From contig NZ_QPIJ01000009.1 of assembly GCF_003336665.1 (NCBI RefSeq), positions 1-64,000 on the forward strand: a stretch of 64,000 bases of DNA. The letters run 5' to 3'. Source of the stretch: Vreelandella rituensis. Lineage in GTDB: Bacteria; Pseudomonadota; Gammaproteobacteria; Pseudomonadales; Halomonadaceae. Below, piece by piece: positions 49,299 to 58,900 of this stretch. Made by a program: the position numbers and the translations under genes. The notes below the pieces were generated by a model. It saw only the letters and a program-made list of their open reading frames with translations, did no database searches and was not told where the DNA came from. The stretch's first letter is position 1; each line of letters opens with the position of its first letter.

Positions 49299-52268
49299 AT
49301 GGGCTTTGCCGAAGATTTTCTGCCACGGGATGAGATTCCCACTCCGCTGCAAGAGCCGCTAGCCCAAGCCTGGCAACGTTTGCAGGAGTCGTTGGAGCAG
49401 GCGGACAATCTGGCCTCCATTAATAAACAGGAGCTACCGTCGGAAAGCTGGCAGGCATTGAGTAACAGCCGTCGCCGGGCGCTGGCGCGGGTGGTGAGCA
49501 TCTCCACGTTTGCCCTGGATACCCTGGCGCGTTACCCGAACTGGCTTGCCGAGCTGGATGCCGTGGGTGAGCTGGATGAGGCGCCCGCCGCCGATACCCT
49601 GCGCCAATGGCTCGACGAAACGCTGGAAGGCGCTGCCGATGAAGAAGCCATGCACAAGGTGGTTCGTCAGTTTCGCCGGGCGCGCATGCTGGGTATCGTC
49701 TGGCGTGATCTCAATCGCAAGCAAGGTATGGAGATGTGGGACACCGCGGCGGCGGTGTCACGCCTGGCCGAAGTGTGTCTGGATGCCGCCCTGGGTTGGC
49801 TGGAAGCGTTCCTGGCGCCACGCTGGGGATATCCTCAAGTGCGCAACGATGGCAGTTCTCAGCGCCTGGTTATATTGGGAATGGGCAAGTTGGGCGCCGG
49901 TGAGCTCAACCTTTCCTCGGACATTGATCTGATCTTCGCCTTCCCCGAAAAAGGCGAGACCCAAGGCGGTCGCAAGTCATTGGATCATCAGGAATATTTT
50001 ACCAAACTGGGCCAGCGCCTGATTACCGCCCTGGATGCGGTAACGGCGGACGGTTTTGCCTTTCGTGTGGACATGCGCCTGCGCCCGCTGGGCGATGGCG
50101 GCCCTCTGGTGGGTAGCTTCGCCATGCTCTCGAGCTACTATCAGGACCAGGGCCGTGAATGGGAGCGTTACGCCATGCTCAAGGCGCGCCCGGTGGCCGG
50201 TGACCGTGACGCCGGAGCGGAACTCCTGGCCGGCTTGAGACCCTTCGTCTACCGCAAGTACCTGGACTTCGGAGCGATCGAATCGCTGCGTGAACTCAAG
50301 GGCATGATCAACCGTGAAGTTCGGCGGCGCGGCATGCAAAGCAATATCAAGCTCGGCCCGGGCGGCATTCGCGAAGTTGAATTCGTGGTGCAGGCCTTCC
50401 AGTTGATTCGTGGCGGACGCGACACCGAACTTCAGGTCACCTCCCTGAAAACGGCACTCAAACGTCTCCCGGCCCTGGGCTTGTTGCCGCAAGAGGTCGT
50501 GGATGAGTTATTGCCGGATTACGCTTTTCTGCGCGATCTGGAACATGCCATCCAGGCACTCGAAGACCGCCAGACCCAAACCTTGCCGGTGGAGGAGCAT
50601 GATCGCGAACGCGTGGCGCTGGCCCTTGACCATGATGGCTGGCCGTCGCTGATGGCTCAGCTCGACGAGGTGCGCGAGCGGGTGCGTGGCCATTTCGATG
50701 CGGTGATCGCCGACCCGGAAGATGATATCGACGATACCGGCGCGAGCGGTGAAGGCCTGAGTCTGGCCCAATGGCGCCTGGTGTGGCGGGGGGAGCTGGA
50801 CCAGGAGGAAGCCCAGGCGCTGCTGGCACAGGCTGGGTTCGAAGATCCCGCCAAGTCGCTCAAACGCCTGCACGGGCTCTATCATTCGCGCCAGGTACAG
50901 AGCATGCAGCGTATCGGCTTTGAACGCCTGGATGCGTTGATGCCGTTGCTGTTGGATGCATTGTCCGAAAGCCAGATTCCCGACCTGGCTCTGGCACGGG
51001 TGCTGCCGCTGATAGAAGCGGTATTACGCCGCACCGCCTATCTGGCACTGCTGCGGGAAAACCCCCAGGCACTCGAGCATTTGATGCACCTGTGCGGCCC
51101 CAGCCCCTGGATTGCCGAGCAATTGGCACGCTACCCCCTGCTGCTGGATGAATTGCTGACGCCGGAAACGCTTTACACCCCGGCGGACAAGACGCGGCTG
51201 GCCGATGAATTGCGCCAATCGCTCAATCGCATTCCCGAAGACGATGAAGAGGCCCAGCTGGAGGCGCTGCGCGTGTTCAAGCATGCTCAGGTGCTGCACG
51301 TGGCCGCGTCCGATATCGCCGGCACCCGCCATCTGATGAAAGTCAGCGATTACCTGACCTATATCGCGGAAGTGATTCTGGACGCCGTCCTGGCCATGGC
51401 CTGGAAGAACGTCACCCGCAAGTACGGAACGCCCGAGGGTCTGGCGGCGGTGGGCGAGCCGGCTTTTCTGATCGTGGGCTACGGTAAGTTGGGGGGAATC
51501 GAGCTGGGGTATCGCTCCGATCTGGACCTGGTGTTTCTGCACGACAGCGACGGCAAGGGCAGCACCGACGGCCCCCGGTCGATCGATACGCCGGTCTTTT
51601 TCACCCGGCTTGGGCAGCGCATCATTCATCTTTTAACCGCCGTCACCCCGGCGGGAAGCCTGTATGAAGTGGACATGCGGTTGCGGCCTTCGGGCAACGC
51701 CGGGCTACTGGTGACATCTCTGGATGGGTTTATCGACTACCAGCGCCAGCATGCCTGGACCTGGGAACATCAGGCGCTGGTACGTGCCCGGGTGGTGGCG
51801 GGAGACCCGGCCCTGGCCGAGCGTTTCTCGGCGCTGCGTGGCGATATTCTGGCGCAGGCGCGGGATGAAAAGACGCTCCGCGACGAGGTGGTCAAGATGC
51901 GCCACAAGATGCGGGAACATCTGGCCGGCAAACAAGACGGCGATACCTTCGATCTCAAGCATGACCCGGGCGGCATGGTGGATATCGAGTTTCTCTGCCA
52001 GTACGCCGTGCTTTCCCTTGCTCACGAAACACCGGCGCTGCTGAACTACAGCGACAACAGCCGAATTCTGGAAACCTTGGCTGAGGCCGGCCACCTGAGC
52101 GATGACGAAGCCAAGCGGCTGCGCGAGGCTTATCTGGCCTATCGCAGCCGCGTTCACCGCGCGGCCTTGACCGGGGAGCCCGCCAAGGGCAGCAAACGGG
52201 ACTTCGAGGAGCACCGTCAAGCGGTCATCACCTTATGGCAACGTTTTCTCGAACCTGACGCTGCCTGA
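49299..52268 (+). CDS. glnE: bifunctional glutamine synthetase adenylyltransferase/deadenylase
   Basis: Controls glutamine synthetase by adding or removing AMP. The 989-residue protein has two nucleotidyltransferase domains with metal motifs DIDLIF (from 208) and DLDLVF (from 741), and the linker and C-terminal helices of the family. Both active sites look intact. GAGGTACAC precedes the ATG. Confidence 0.97.
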   Translation: MGFAEDFLPRDEIPTPLQEPLAQAWQRLQESLEQADNLASINKQELPSESWQALSNSRRRALARVVSISTFALDTLARYPNWLAELDAVGELDEAPAADTLRQWLDETLEGAADEEAMHKVVRQFRRARMLGIVWRDLNRKQGMEMWDTAAAVSRLAEVCLDAALGWLEAFLAPRWGYPQVRNDGSSQRLVILGMGKLGAGELNLSSDIDLIFAFPEKGETQGGRKSLDHQEYFTKLGQRLITALDAVTADGFAFRVDMRLRPLGDGGPLVGSFAMLSSYYQDQGREWERYAMLKARPVAGDRDAGAELLAGLRPFVYRKYLDFGAIESLRELKGMINREVRRRGMQSNIKLGPGGIREVEFVVQAFQLIRGGRDTELQVTSLKTALKRLPALGLLPQEVVDELLPDYAFLRDLEHAIQALEDRQTQTLPVEEHDRERVALALDHDGWPSLMAQLDEVRERVRGHFDAVIADPEDDIDDTGASGEGLSLAQWRLVWRGELDQEEAQALLAQAGFEDPAKSLKRLHGLYHSRQVQSMQRIGFERLDALMPLLLDALSESQIPDLALARVLPLIEAVLRRTAYLALLRENPQALEHLMHLCGPSPWIAEQLARYPLLLDELLTPETLYTPADKTRLADELRQSLNRIPEDDEEAQLEALRVFKHAQVLHVAASDIAGTRHLMKVSDYLTYIAEVILDAVLAMAWKNVTRKYGTPEGLAAVGEPAFLIVGYGKLGGIELGYRSDLDLVFLHDSDGKGSTDGPRSIDTPVFFTRLGQRIIHLLTAVTPAGSLYEVDMRLRPSGNAGLLVTSLDGFIDYQRQHAWTWEHQALVRARVVAGDPALAERFSALRGDILAQARDEKTLRDEVVKMRHKMREHLAGKQDGDTFDLKHDPGGMVDIEFLCQYAVLSLAHETPALLNYSDNSRILETLAEAGHLSDDEAKRLREAYLAYRSRVHRAALTGEPAKGSKRDFEEHRQAVITLWQRFLEPDAA

Positions 52269-52315
52269 GCGTCAATCAACCGGCGTTCTTCGTGAGCCGA
52301 CAAGGATTTCTCAGC

Positions 52316-52372
52316 ATGGGTGATAGACAGCCGCGACCCGCCATCTGCGTGGGCCGCAGGGTGATGGCATGA
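52316..52372 (+). CDS. possible 18-residue leader ORF coupled to the AEC gene
   Basis: ATG 52316 follows AAGGATTT with usable spacing, reads MGDRQPRPAICVGRRVMA and ends in TGA that overlaps the next ATG (ATGA). It may be a translational-coupling leader, or chance. No homologue is known to me. Confidence 0.3.
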   Translation: MGDRQPRPAICVGRRVMA

Positions 52373-53262
52373 TCGGACATATTCTGACTACCTTGCTGCC
52401 GGTGTTCCTGATCGCCGGCTGCGGCGTTCTGTATGGCCGCTTTCGTACCCCCGATATTCGCAGCCTCAACACCCTCAATATGGAGCTGTTCGTTCCGTTG
52501 CTGGTATTTGCGGTGCTGGCTGACCGTCAGGCGCCGCTGGCAGATTATGCCTGGTTGGCGACGGCGGCCATGGTCGTGGTGCTGGGCGCGGGGCTTGTGC
52601 TATGGCCGCTGGTCAAATGGCTGAAGCTCGACCCCAAGGTGTTTTTGCCCCCGATGATGTTCAATAATGCGGGCAACATGGGAGTGCCGCTGTTGGTGCT
52701 GGCATTCGGCCCGGAGGCGCTGCCTGCGGCGATAGTGGTGTTCATCGTGGAAATGCTGCTGCATTTTTCGGTGGGGCTCTACATGCTCAACCCTCGCACA
52801 TCCCTGTGGCGACTGCTGCGCATGCCGATCGTGTTTTCGAGCATGGCGGGATTGGGGGTGAACTTCAGCGGTTTGCCGTTACCCGCCTGGTTGCTGGAAG
52901 CCATGCACATGCTGGGTGGGGTATGTATTCCGTTAATGCTGTTTGCGCTTGGCGTGCGGCTGCTGGAGATTGATTTCAGTGATTGGCGTGCCGGCCTACT
53001 GGGGGCGCTGTTGTGCCCACTTTCCGGCCTGGTGATTGCGTTGCCGTTAATCTGGCTATTGCCGCTGAACCCTCTCCAGACGGCGGTTCTGCTGGTATTT
53101 TCCGCACTGCCCCCGGCGGTACTCAATTACCTTATTGCCGAACAGTACCACCTCTCGCCGCAAAAGGTGGCCTCGCTGGTGCTGATCGGTAACTTGGGTA
53201 GTCTGGTGGTGATGCCATTGACCCTGGCGGCAGTGTTCACCTGGGTGTACGCACCCGGATGA
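52369..53262 (+). CDS. AEC family transporter
   Basis: A 297-residue integral membrane protein of the auxin efflux carrier fold with about ten helices: LPVFLIAGCGVLYGR, the FNNAGNMGVPLLVLAFG half and ALPPAVLNYLIAEQY. In bacteria such proteins export or import small organic acids such as malonate or malate. No substrate clue lies nearby. Confidence 0.88.
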   Translation: MIGHILTTLLPVFLIAGCGVLYGRFRTPDIRSLNTLNMELFVPLLVFAVLADRQAPLADYAWLATAAMVVVLGAGLVLWPLVKWLKLDPKVFLPPMMFNNAGNMGVPLLVLAFGPEALPAAIVVFIVEMLLHFSVGLYMLNPRTSLWRLLRMPIVFSSMAGLGVNFSGLPLPAWLLEAMHMLGGVCIPLMLFALGVRLLEIDFSDWRAGLLGALLCPLSGLVIALPLIWLLPLNPLQTAVLLVFSALPPAVLNYLIAEQYHLSPQKVASLVLIGNLGSLVVMPLTLAAVFTWVYAPG

Positions 53263-53266
53263 GAGG

Positions 53267-53656
53267 TCAGCGCGAGGAGTCTTTGGGGTTGTCTTTCACC
53301 TCGTAACTACCTTCGAGTACGTCCTGCGAGCCTGAACGGTTCGCATAGTAGGTCGATGTTTCGTAGGTGGATGTTTCGTATTCAGAGGTAATATCTTCGG
53401 CCTGGTTGGCCCGCATCTGCTCCAGGCGCTTTTTCAGCCGATAACGCACCAAGGGCATCATCGCCCAGCCAACCAGCAGAAAGAATAATCCCAGGATAAC
53501 GCCGACGATCATCAATGCACCGAGAACCAACCAGATAAGCAGCAGCTTGAGGCTATCCATGATCCCGTTAGGGCGAGTCCGGCGGGTCCGTGCCCGCCAT
53601 TGACTGGCTGCCTGCCAGGCGGCGTTGTTTCGCGGGTCTCGATTGATATGAGACAT
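53267..53656 (-). CDS. conserved-type small membrane protein, unknown
   Basis: A 129-residue protein: a basic N-terminal tail (MSHINRDPRNNAAW), one long or two short hydrophobic segments (about 48-75), then a charged tail with a tandem ETSTY repeat. I do not recognise the family. ATG 53656 is preceded by GGAG with good spacing, so it is probably real. The C-terminus converges on the AEC gene. Confidence 0.65.
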   Translation of the reverse strand: MSHINRDPRNNAAWQAASQWRARTRRTRPNGIMDSLKLLLIWLVLGALMIVGVILGLFFLLVGWAMMPLVRYRLKKRLEQMRANQAEDITSEYETSTYETSTYYANRSGSQDVLEGSYEVKDNPKDSSR

Positions 53657-53803
53657 TGCGCTACTCCGTAAATGAAATCTCAACCCATTCGAACATACTG
53701 TGGGTGGCGAGTTCACTTTTACGCTGTATATCATGTCAAGAGGTGCACAATGCGGTCTCGGCGTTTCAACAAATAAGGTCTTCAGCATGGACGACAAAGC
53801 CTC

Positions 53804-53950
53804 ATGAGTCAGCAGTCTCGCCAAGGTGCCACGCGACGCCGATCGCGATGGGTCACCTTTGATCGTTGGCTGGACCGGGTCGTCTCGGTTGCCGTGATAA
53901 CCGCACTGGTCTTCGGGTTGGCAGCGGTGGCTGCTCATTGGCTGCTATAA
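53804..53950 (+). CDS. possible small membrane protein (48 residues)
   Basis: MSQQSRQGATRRRSRWVTFD then a hydrophobic helix (VVSVAVITALVFGLAAVAAH). Basic N-terminus and a C-terminal helix fit a small membrane protein. Its own ribosome site is poor, but a six-codon frame (ATG 53787, stop TGA 53805) starts after AAGGTC and overlaps it as ATGA, suggesting coupling. Confidence 0.4.
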   Translation: MSQQSRQGATRRRSRWVTFDRWLDRVVSVAVITALVFGLAAVAAHWLL

Positions 53951-53972
53951 GCTTCAGGTGCGTAAGCCGGTT

Positions 53973-55244
53973 TTACCGCACATTCTCTGCTGCACCGGCC
54001 TCGATGCGATTACGTCCAAGACGCTTGGCTTGATAAAGCCGTTGGCCGGCGCATTCAAGTAGCACTTCCGGCGTAGTGGGCGCCATCGGGGACAAACTGG
54101 CCAACCCCATGCTCACGGTCAAGTGATGATGGACAGGCGAGTAGGCATGAGGGATCGCCAGGTTCATGATGGCGCGCTGCAATTGCTGGGCGACACGTGT
54201 TGCACCTTGCTTATCCGTGCCAGGTAGCACACAGGCGAATTTCTCCCCATTATAACGTGCCACCAGATCTTTTGAACGAGCCACATGGTCCGTCAAGGTG
54301 TGGGCGACCGCACGCAAGGTATCGTCGCCCATTACATGCCCGTAGTCGTCGTTGAACTGCTTGAAATAGTCGATATCGATAAAAATGACCGATATCGGCT
54401 CTCCAGTGCGTTGAGCATGGGAAAATTGCTGGGAGTAAAAGGTATTGAATCGACGCCGGTTGGCGATACCGGTCAATCCGTCCGTGGTGGAAACCTGTTG
54501 CAGCTGGTCGCGCTGCTCCAGGGCGCGCTGAGAGGCGTGCAGCAAGGTGTCCAGGCTTTCGACCAAGCGGCCGATTTCATCGTAACGGTGATGGGGCAAG
54601 TTGGGTTTTGGCCATTTCTCAGGCTGATGGGGGTCGGTATTGATGACTGACTCATATACCTTGAGGAGCGATCGCGTAATGAAAAAATGGAACCCGACCA
54701 CCACCACCAAGGCCAACGCCACGGCTTCGAGCAGGCTGATTAGCAATATCTCTAGCCCGCGCTCGACAAATTGGCGGCTCAGGCTATCCGGTGCCAGCAA
54801 TAGCTCGACTTCGCCCACCTGAGTCAGTGAATTGTCGTCCAGTTCGTACTCCAATGATTCGATATAGTGCAATATGTCGCCGAATAACCATTGGCTCAGC
54901 CAGCCGTTACCGATAGGTGCACTGCGGGAGACCTGGTGTTCCGCCAAGGGGCGGCCGAACTCATCGCGCAATACCACCCTGGCCACATGTTCACCATTGA
55001 ACAGGCCGCGTACCACCCGGTCGGCAAGGTCGTTGTTTGACTGAAAGGCGGCTTCCACCGCAACGGCATCGACCAACTCGAGTTTTTGACGATTGTCCCG
55101 CTGAATGTCGTGACGCATCTTTTCTGCATAACTGGCCAGTTCCATCAGCCCCACCAACAGGCTGATGCCGGTGGCCAGTAACACTGTCACTACTGCCTGC
55201 TTGATGGTGAGACTGCCCGGCCGAGGCGATCGTGGAGAGTGCAC
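53973..55244 (-). CDS. membrane GGDEF protein with a degenerate active site
   Basis: A 423-residue protein: two membrane helices (about 14-36 and 164-190) enclose a periplasmic sensor region, then a GGDEF-fold domain from about 250. The GGDEF loop reads NGEKF (332-336): the second acidic residue is Lys, so cyclase activity is doubtful. The inhibitory I-site RSKD (323-326) is intact five residues upstream, so it may bind c-di-GMP as a receptor. Acidic D290 and D292 remain in FIDIDYF. The GTG start (55244) follows AGGAGATTTCCACC. Confidence 0.85.
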   Translation of the reverse strand: MHSPRSPRPGSLTIKQAVVTVLLATGISLLVGLMELASYAEKMRHDIQRDNRQKLELVDAVAVEAAFQSNNDLADRVVRGLFNGEHVARVVLRDEFGRPLAEHQVSRSAPIGNGWLSQWLFGDILHYIESLEYELDDNSLTQVGEVELLLAPDSLSRQFVERGLEILLISLLEAVALALVVVVGFHFFITRSLLKVYESVINTDPHQPEKWPKPNLPHHRYDEIGRLVESLDTLLHASQRALEQRDQLQQVSTTDGLTGIANRRRFNTFYSQQFSHAQRTGEPISVIFIDIDYFKQFNDDYGHVMGDDTLRAVAHTLTDHVARSKDLVARYNGEKFACVLPGTDKQGATRVAQQLQRAIMNLAIPHAYSPVHHHLTVSMGLASLSPMAPTTPEVLLECAGQRLYQAKRLGRNRIEAGAAENVR

Positions 55245-55414
55245 GGTGGAAATCTCCTGAGGTTGTGCCGCCCTTGACGCAATAAGACAAACTTAGTCCA
55301 CGGCAGCTAGCCTGTCATCTTGATGTGTCCTTATGTTGCCCGATGTTTTCTTCGTGGCGCCTTCAAACCCCAAGCTGTTAGGCTCTGCGCTTGCCCCCTG
55401 AGAGACTACTTATC

Positions 55415-56773
55415 GTGTCATTGGTAAAGCCGCCTTCCCTTCCGCGCCGGACCTCACGCCGTGAAATTTTCGGCTGGGCAATGTTCGACTTTGCCAACCA
55501 GGCGTATACGCTGCTGATCATTACCGTGGTGTTCGGCGAGTTATTCACCACGGTGATCGTGGGTGAGCGTGGCGATAACTATCGCTTGGCGAACTTTCTG
55601 TGGAGTCTGGCGCTAGCGCTGAGTTCCTTGATGGTGGTGCTCACTGCGCCCTTGTGTGGCGCGGTGATGGATTATCGGGCCGAGAAAAAACGTTTCCTGT
55701 TCCTCAGCTACCTGGCTACCGTGGCTACCACGGCGATGCTGTATTTTGTCGCGCCGGGGTATGTGATGCTGGGATTCTTGCTGATCGTGCTGTCGAATTA
55801 CGCCTATTCGATGGGAGAATCCTTCATCGCCTCATTTCTGCCGGACCTCGGTCCGCCCGAGGCAATGGGCAAAATTTCAGGGTTCGGTTGGGCGCTGGGC
55901 TACATTGGCGGGTTGTTTGCCGCAGGCTTCACCCTGGTGGCACTGGGTGAGACCACTGCCGAGAATTTCGAGCGCATCCGTTGGGTCGGGCCGTTTGCCG
56001 CCGGCTTCTTCCTGGTGACCGCCATTCCCACTTTCATGTGGCTCAAAGAGCGTGGTACGCCTCAACCGCCAGGCGTTCCCTACCGCGTGATCGCCAAGGC
56101 GCGGGTCAAGACGACCTTGGAAGATCTGCGCTATTTCCAGGATCTGGCAATATTTCTGGTGTCGCTGCTGTTCTCCATGGCGGGCATTTACATCATTATT
56201 TCCTTCGCGTTTATCTACGGTGCCCAGGTTATCCAGTGGGATGGTGCAATTCGCAACGTGATGTTCATTATCGTGCAGATTACCGCCGCCGCCGGAGCAC
56301 TTGGCTTCGGCTGGATACAGGACCACCTGGGAGCCAAACTCACCTATCAGATCACCCTGGGATTATGGGTCAGCTCCATTCTGGCTATCTGGGCGACGCC
56401 ACAACTCACCGTATTTTTGAATACTTACCTGGGTCTGACACTGGAAGCACAGCATGTGTTTCTGGTGGTGGGTTGCCTGGCGGGTACCAGCCTGGGGTCG
56501 AGCCAATCCGCCAGCCGCGTGCTGGTGGGGCTATTCACGCCCTTACCCAAGGCGGCGGAATTCTTTGGCTTTTGGGGCCTGGCCAACAAGCTGGCCAGTG
56601 TGTTCGGTATTGTCATGTTGGGCACGTTACAGGCGTTCATCGGTCTTCAAGCCTCCATCCTGTTATGTGCTGCTTTGTTTATTACGGCTATGTTGATATG
56701 TACGCAAGTGAATGAAACCCGAGGACGCCGGGCGGCCTGCGAATGGAAGCCACAGGAACTCCCTTCCACTTGA
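55415..56773 (+). CDS. MFS transporter, UMF1/Atg22-like
   Basis: A major-facilitator protein of about 450 residues with twelve helices; EIFGWAMFDFANQAYT at the start and the VGCLAGTSLGSSQSASR motif identify the UMF1 (Atg22-like vacuolar effluxer) family. Substrate unknown. I chose GTG 55415 over the further-upstream TTG because GAGAG lies upstream and homologues begin close to REIFGW. Confidence 0.88.
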   Translation: MSLVKPPSLPRRTSRREIFGWAMFDFANQAYTLLIITVVFGELFTTVIVGERGDNYRLANFLWSLALALSSLMVVLTAPLCGAVMDYRAEKKRFLFLSYLATVATTAMLYFVAPGYVMLGFLLIVLSNYAYSMGESFIASFLPDLGPPEAMGKISGFGWALGYIGGLFAAGFTLVALGETTAENFERIRWVGPFAAGFFLVTAIPTFMWLKERGTPQPPGVPYRVIAKARVKTTLEDLRYFQDLAIFLVSLLFSMAGIYIIISFAFIYGAQVIQWDGAIRNVMFIIVQITAAAGALGFGWIQDHLGAKLTYQITLGLWVSSILAIWATPQLTVFLNTYLGLTLEAQHVFLVVGCLAGTSLGSSQSASRVLVGLFTPLPKAAEFFGFWGLANKLASVFGIVMLGTLQAFIGLQASILLCAALFITAMLICTQVNETRGRRAACEWKPQELPST

Positions 56774-56795
56774 GACCCATTGAATGAGGTGAGCC

Positions 56796-57323
56796 ATGTC
56801 CAATCGTAGGCTTCTCCGTAGCGGGCTGGGGATGATGCTGCTGTTCTGGGTGTTGCTGATGGGCGTGGGTACCTGGTGGCTGCAAGGCGGCCTGGAGGAT
56901 ATGTTTCGACCCAATGCTCAGTTGGTCAACGCGGCACCCGATAATGAGCCCGTCACTCTCAAGCGTAATCGGGCGGGACATTTTGTGGCCCCAGGGTATA
57001 TCAATGGGGAGCCAGTAAGGTTTCTGCTCGATACCGGGGCCACTTATGTGGCGATACCGGCGTCGCTTGCCGAAGAGCTGGGGCTGAAATCCGGACGTAG
57101 TGCCTGGTTCAATACCGCCAATGGCCGCGTGGAGGGCTCCCTGACCGAGGTTGAAGAAATCGCCCTGGGAGGCATTCGATTGCGTAATGTAAAAGGTTCG
57201 ATCAGCCCGGGCATGGAAGGCGATACCGTGCTGCTGGGGATGAGTTTTCTCAATCACCTGGCCATCGAAATTCGTGACGGAGAGATGTTGCTCAGCCCCC
57301 CAACCAGCAAATACATCCCTTGA
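56796..57323 (+). CDS. retropepsin-like aspartic protease
   Basis: A 175-residue protein with one N-terminal membrane helix (about 12-30) and a periplasmic clan AA fold: FLLDTGATYVAIP holds the catalytic D79-T80-G81, and VLLGMSFLNHLAIE is the second hallmark (TIGR02281-type). It would act as a dimer. Substrate unknown. Confidence 0.88.
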   Translation: MSNRRLLRSGLGMMLLFWVLLMGVGTWWLQGGLEDMFRPNAQLVNAAPDNEPVTLKRNRAGHFVAPGYINGEPVRFLLDTGATYVAIPASLAEELGLKSGRSAWFNTANGRVEGSLTEVEEIALGGIRLRNVKGSISPGMEGDTVLLGMSFLNHLAIEIRDGEMLLSPPTSKYIP

Positions 57324-57391
57324 GAAGTCTTCGACCTTGTGCTTAGCTGAGGGCTACTGATTACCACCCCGCTAAGGATAAGGAGATTATC

Positions 57392-57571
57392 ATGGGCATT
57401 GAAGTTGGTGGGCTGCTAGGGCTGATTTGGCTGATCATCGTGATCTGGGCCGTCGTCAAGGTGGCAAAAAGCTCGGCCGGGGGTGTGGCCAAGGTTCTGT
57501 GGATTCTTGGCTTGCTGATTTTCCCGTTAGTCGGTTTGATCGTCTGGTTATTGTTCGGGCCCAAGGGATAG
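57392..57571 (+). CDS. PLDc_N-type small membrane protein
   Basis: A 59-residue protein with two hydrophobic helices, the pattern of the phospholipase D nuclease N-terminal (PLDc_N) family (ending VGLIVWLLFGPKG). AAGGAGATTATC precedes the ATG. Function unknown. Confidence 0.8.
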   Translation: MGIEVGGLLGLIWLIIVIWAVVKVAKSSAGGVAKVLWILGLLIFPLVGLIVWLLFGPKG

Positions 57572-57593
57572 TCGTAAAAACGTAGCTTCTTTC

Positions 57594-57622
57594 AAGGGCA
57601 AGCCAGTGGCTTGCCCTTTTTT
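57594..57622 (+). terminator. terminator after the PLDc_N gene
   Basis: AAGGGCAAGCC pairs with GGCTTGCCCTT around a three-base loop and is followed by a T-run. Confidence 0.9.
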
Positions 57623-57626
57623 GTCC

Positions 57627-57663
57627 ATGCGACACCGAGCTTTTTTGCCGATGCGACATCGAG
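57627..57663. repeat. short direct repeats upstream of the patatin gene
   Basis: ATGCGACACCGAG (57627-57639) and ATGCGACATCGAG (57651-57663) are 24 bases apart between the terminator and the ribosome site. They could be operator half-sites; function unknown. Confidence 0.45.
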
Positions 57664-57714
57664 AAAGAGGCCGCTTACACTGCAAGATCAATCTTGGGCT
57701 TGAGAGGAGCAATT

Positions 57715-58794
57715 ATGCCAAACAACGATTGCAAGCGCATCGACCTGGCGTTGCAGGGTGGTGGCTCGCACGGAGCTCTGACCTGGGGAGTTCTGGACCG
57801 CCTGTTGGAAGATGAACGCCTGGAAATCGATGGTGTCAGCGGTACCAGTGCCGGGGCCATGAATGCGGTGGTGATGGCTTCCGGTCTGCATACGGGGGGG
57901 CGCGAGGGTGCGCGCGAAGCGCTGTATACGTTCTGGAAAGCCGTCAGCGACGCAGCGCGCTTTTCACCGATTCAGCGCAGCTTCTGGGATCGGTTGATGG
58001 GTAATGACAGCCTCGATTACTCACCCAGCTACCTGTTTTTCGAAAACCTGACCCAGCTGGTACCGCCGACCAAGCTTAATCCACTCAAGGTCAATCCTTT
58101 GCGTGATCTGGTGCTGGAGCAGGTCGATTTCGACCTGGTCAATGCCTGTCGCAAAATGAAGGTCTTCGTGACCGCCACCAACGTTCGCACCGGGCGGGCA
58201 AAGATCTTTCGCCAGCCTGAGCTGAGCGTGGATACCGTCATGGCCTCGGCTTGCTTGCCGTTCATGTTTCCGGCTGTCGAGATCGGTGGTGAAGCCTATT
58301 GGGATGGTGGGTATAGCGGTAATCCGGCGTTGTATCCGCTGGTTGATGACCAAGGGTGCCGCGACCTGGTGGTGGTGCAGGTCAACCCGCTGGTACGGCA
58401 GAAGCTGCCTGAGAGTTCGCGGGAAATACTTGACAGAATCAACGAAATAACCTTCAACTCAAGCCTGATAAAGGAGCTGCGCAGCATTCAGCTGTTACAT
58501 CAATTGATCGATGCAGAAGGGCTGGAGCTGGAAAGCTATCGCTCGATGCGCTTGCACTTGATTCACGCCGAACAGGAGGTCGAGAAGCTCAGCGCTTCGA
58601 GCAAGATGAATGCCGAGTGGGGTTTTGTGTCTCGTCTGCATGCTCAGGGGCGTGCCTGGGCCGAGCGTTGGCTGAACACTCATTTCGATGCCCTCGGCAA
58701 TCATTCGACCTTTGACCTGGATGTGTTGTTCGAGGACACTTTTCGCCCGGTTGCGATACCCGATGAGTCATCGGAGAAGGACGCTCGAAAGTGA
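57715..58794 (+). CDS. patatin-like phospholipase
   Basis: A 359-residue lipid acyl hydrolase. The oxyanion loop GGGSHG lies at 15-20, the serine motif GTSAG at 43-47 with S45, and the catalytic aspartate D197 in WDGGYSGNP; all three are intact. It likely releases fatty acids from phospholipid. The C-terminal half may be a DUF3734-like domain. ATG 57715 follows GAGGAGCAATT. Downstream lies the polyketide operon on the same strand, with a 106-base gap. Confidence 0.92.
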   Translation: MPNNDCKRIDLALQGGGSHGALTWGVLDRLLEDERLEIDGVSGTSAGAMNAVVMASGLHTGGREGAREALYTFWKAVSDAARFSPIQRSFWDRLMGNDSLDYSPSYLFFENLTQLVPPTKLNPLKVNPLRDLVLEQVDFDLVNACRKMKVFVTATNVRTGRAKIFRQPELSVDTVMASACLPFMFPAVEIGGEAYWDGGYSGNPALYPLVDDQGCRDLVVVQVNPLVRQKLPESSREILDRINEITFNSSLIKELRSIQLLHQLIDAEGLELESYRSMRLHLIHAEQEVEKLSASSKMNAEWGFVSRLHAQGRAWAERWLNTHFDALGNHSTFDLDVLFEDTFRPVAIPDESSEKDARK

Positions 58795-58900
58795 GCGAGG
58801 GTGTTACCGGACTACCGTGAGCGCAGAGATCAAGCGCTTGACCCCTGGCGGGGAGCTTACGATAGTGAATGCAGTTTCTTTCACCACGGGCGCTTGGACC

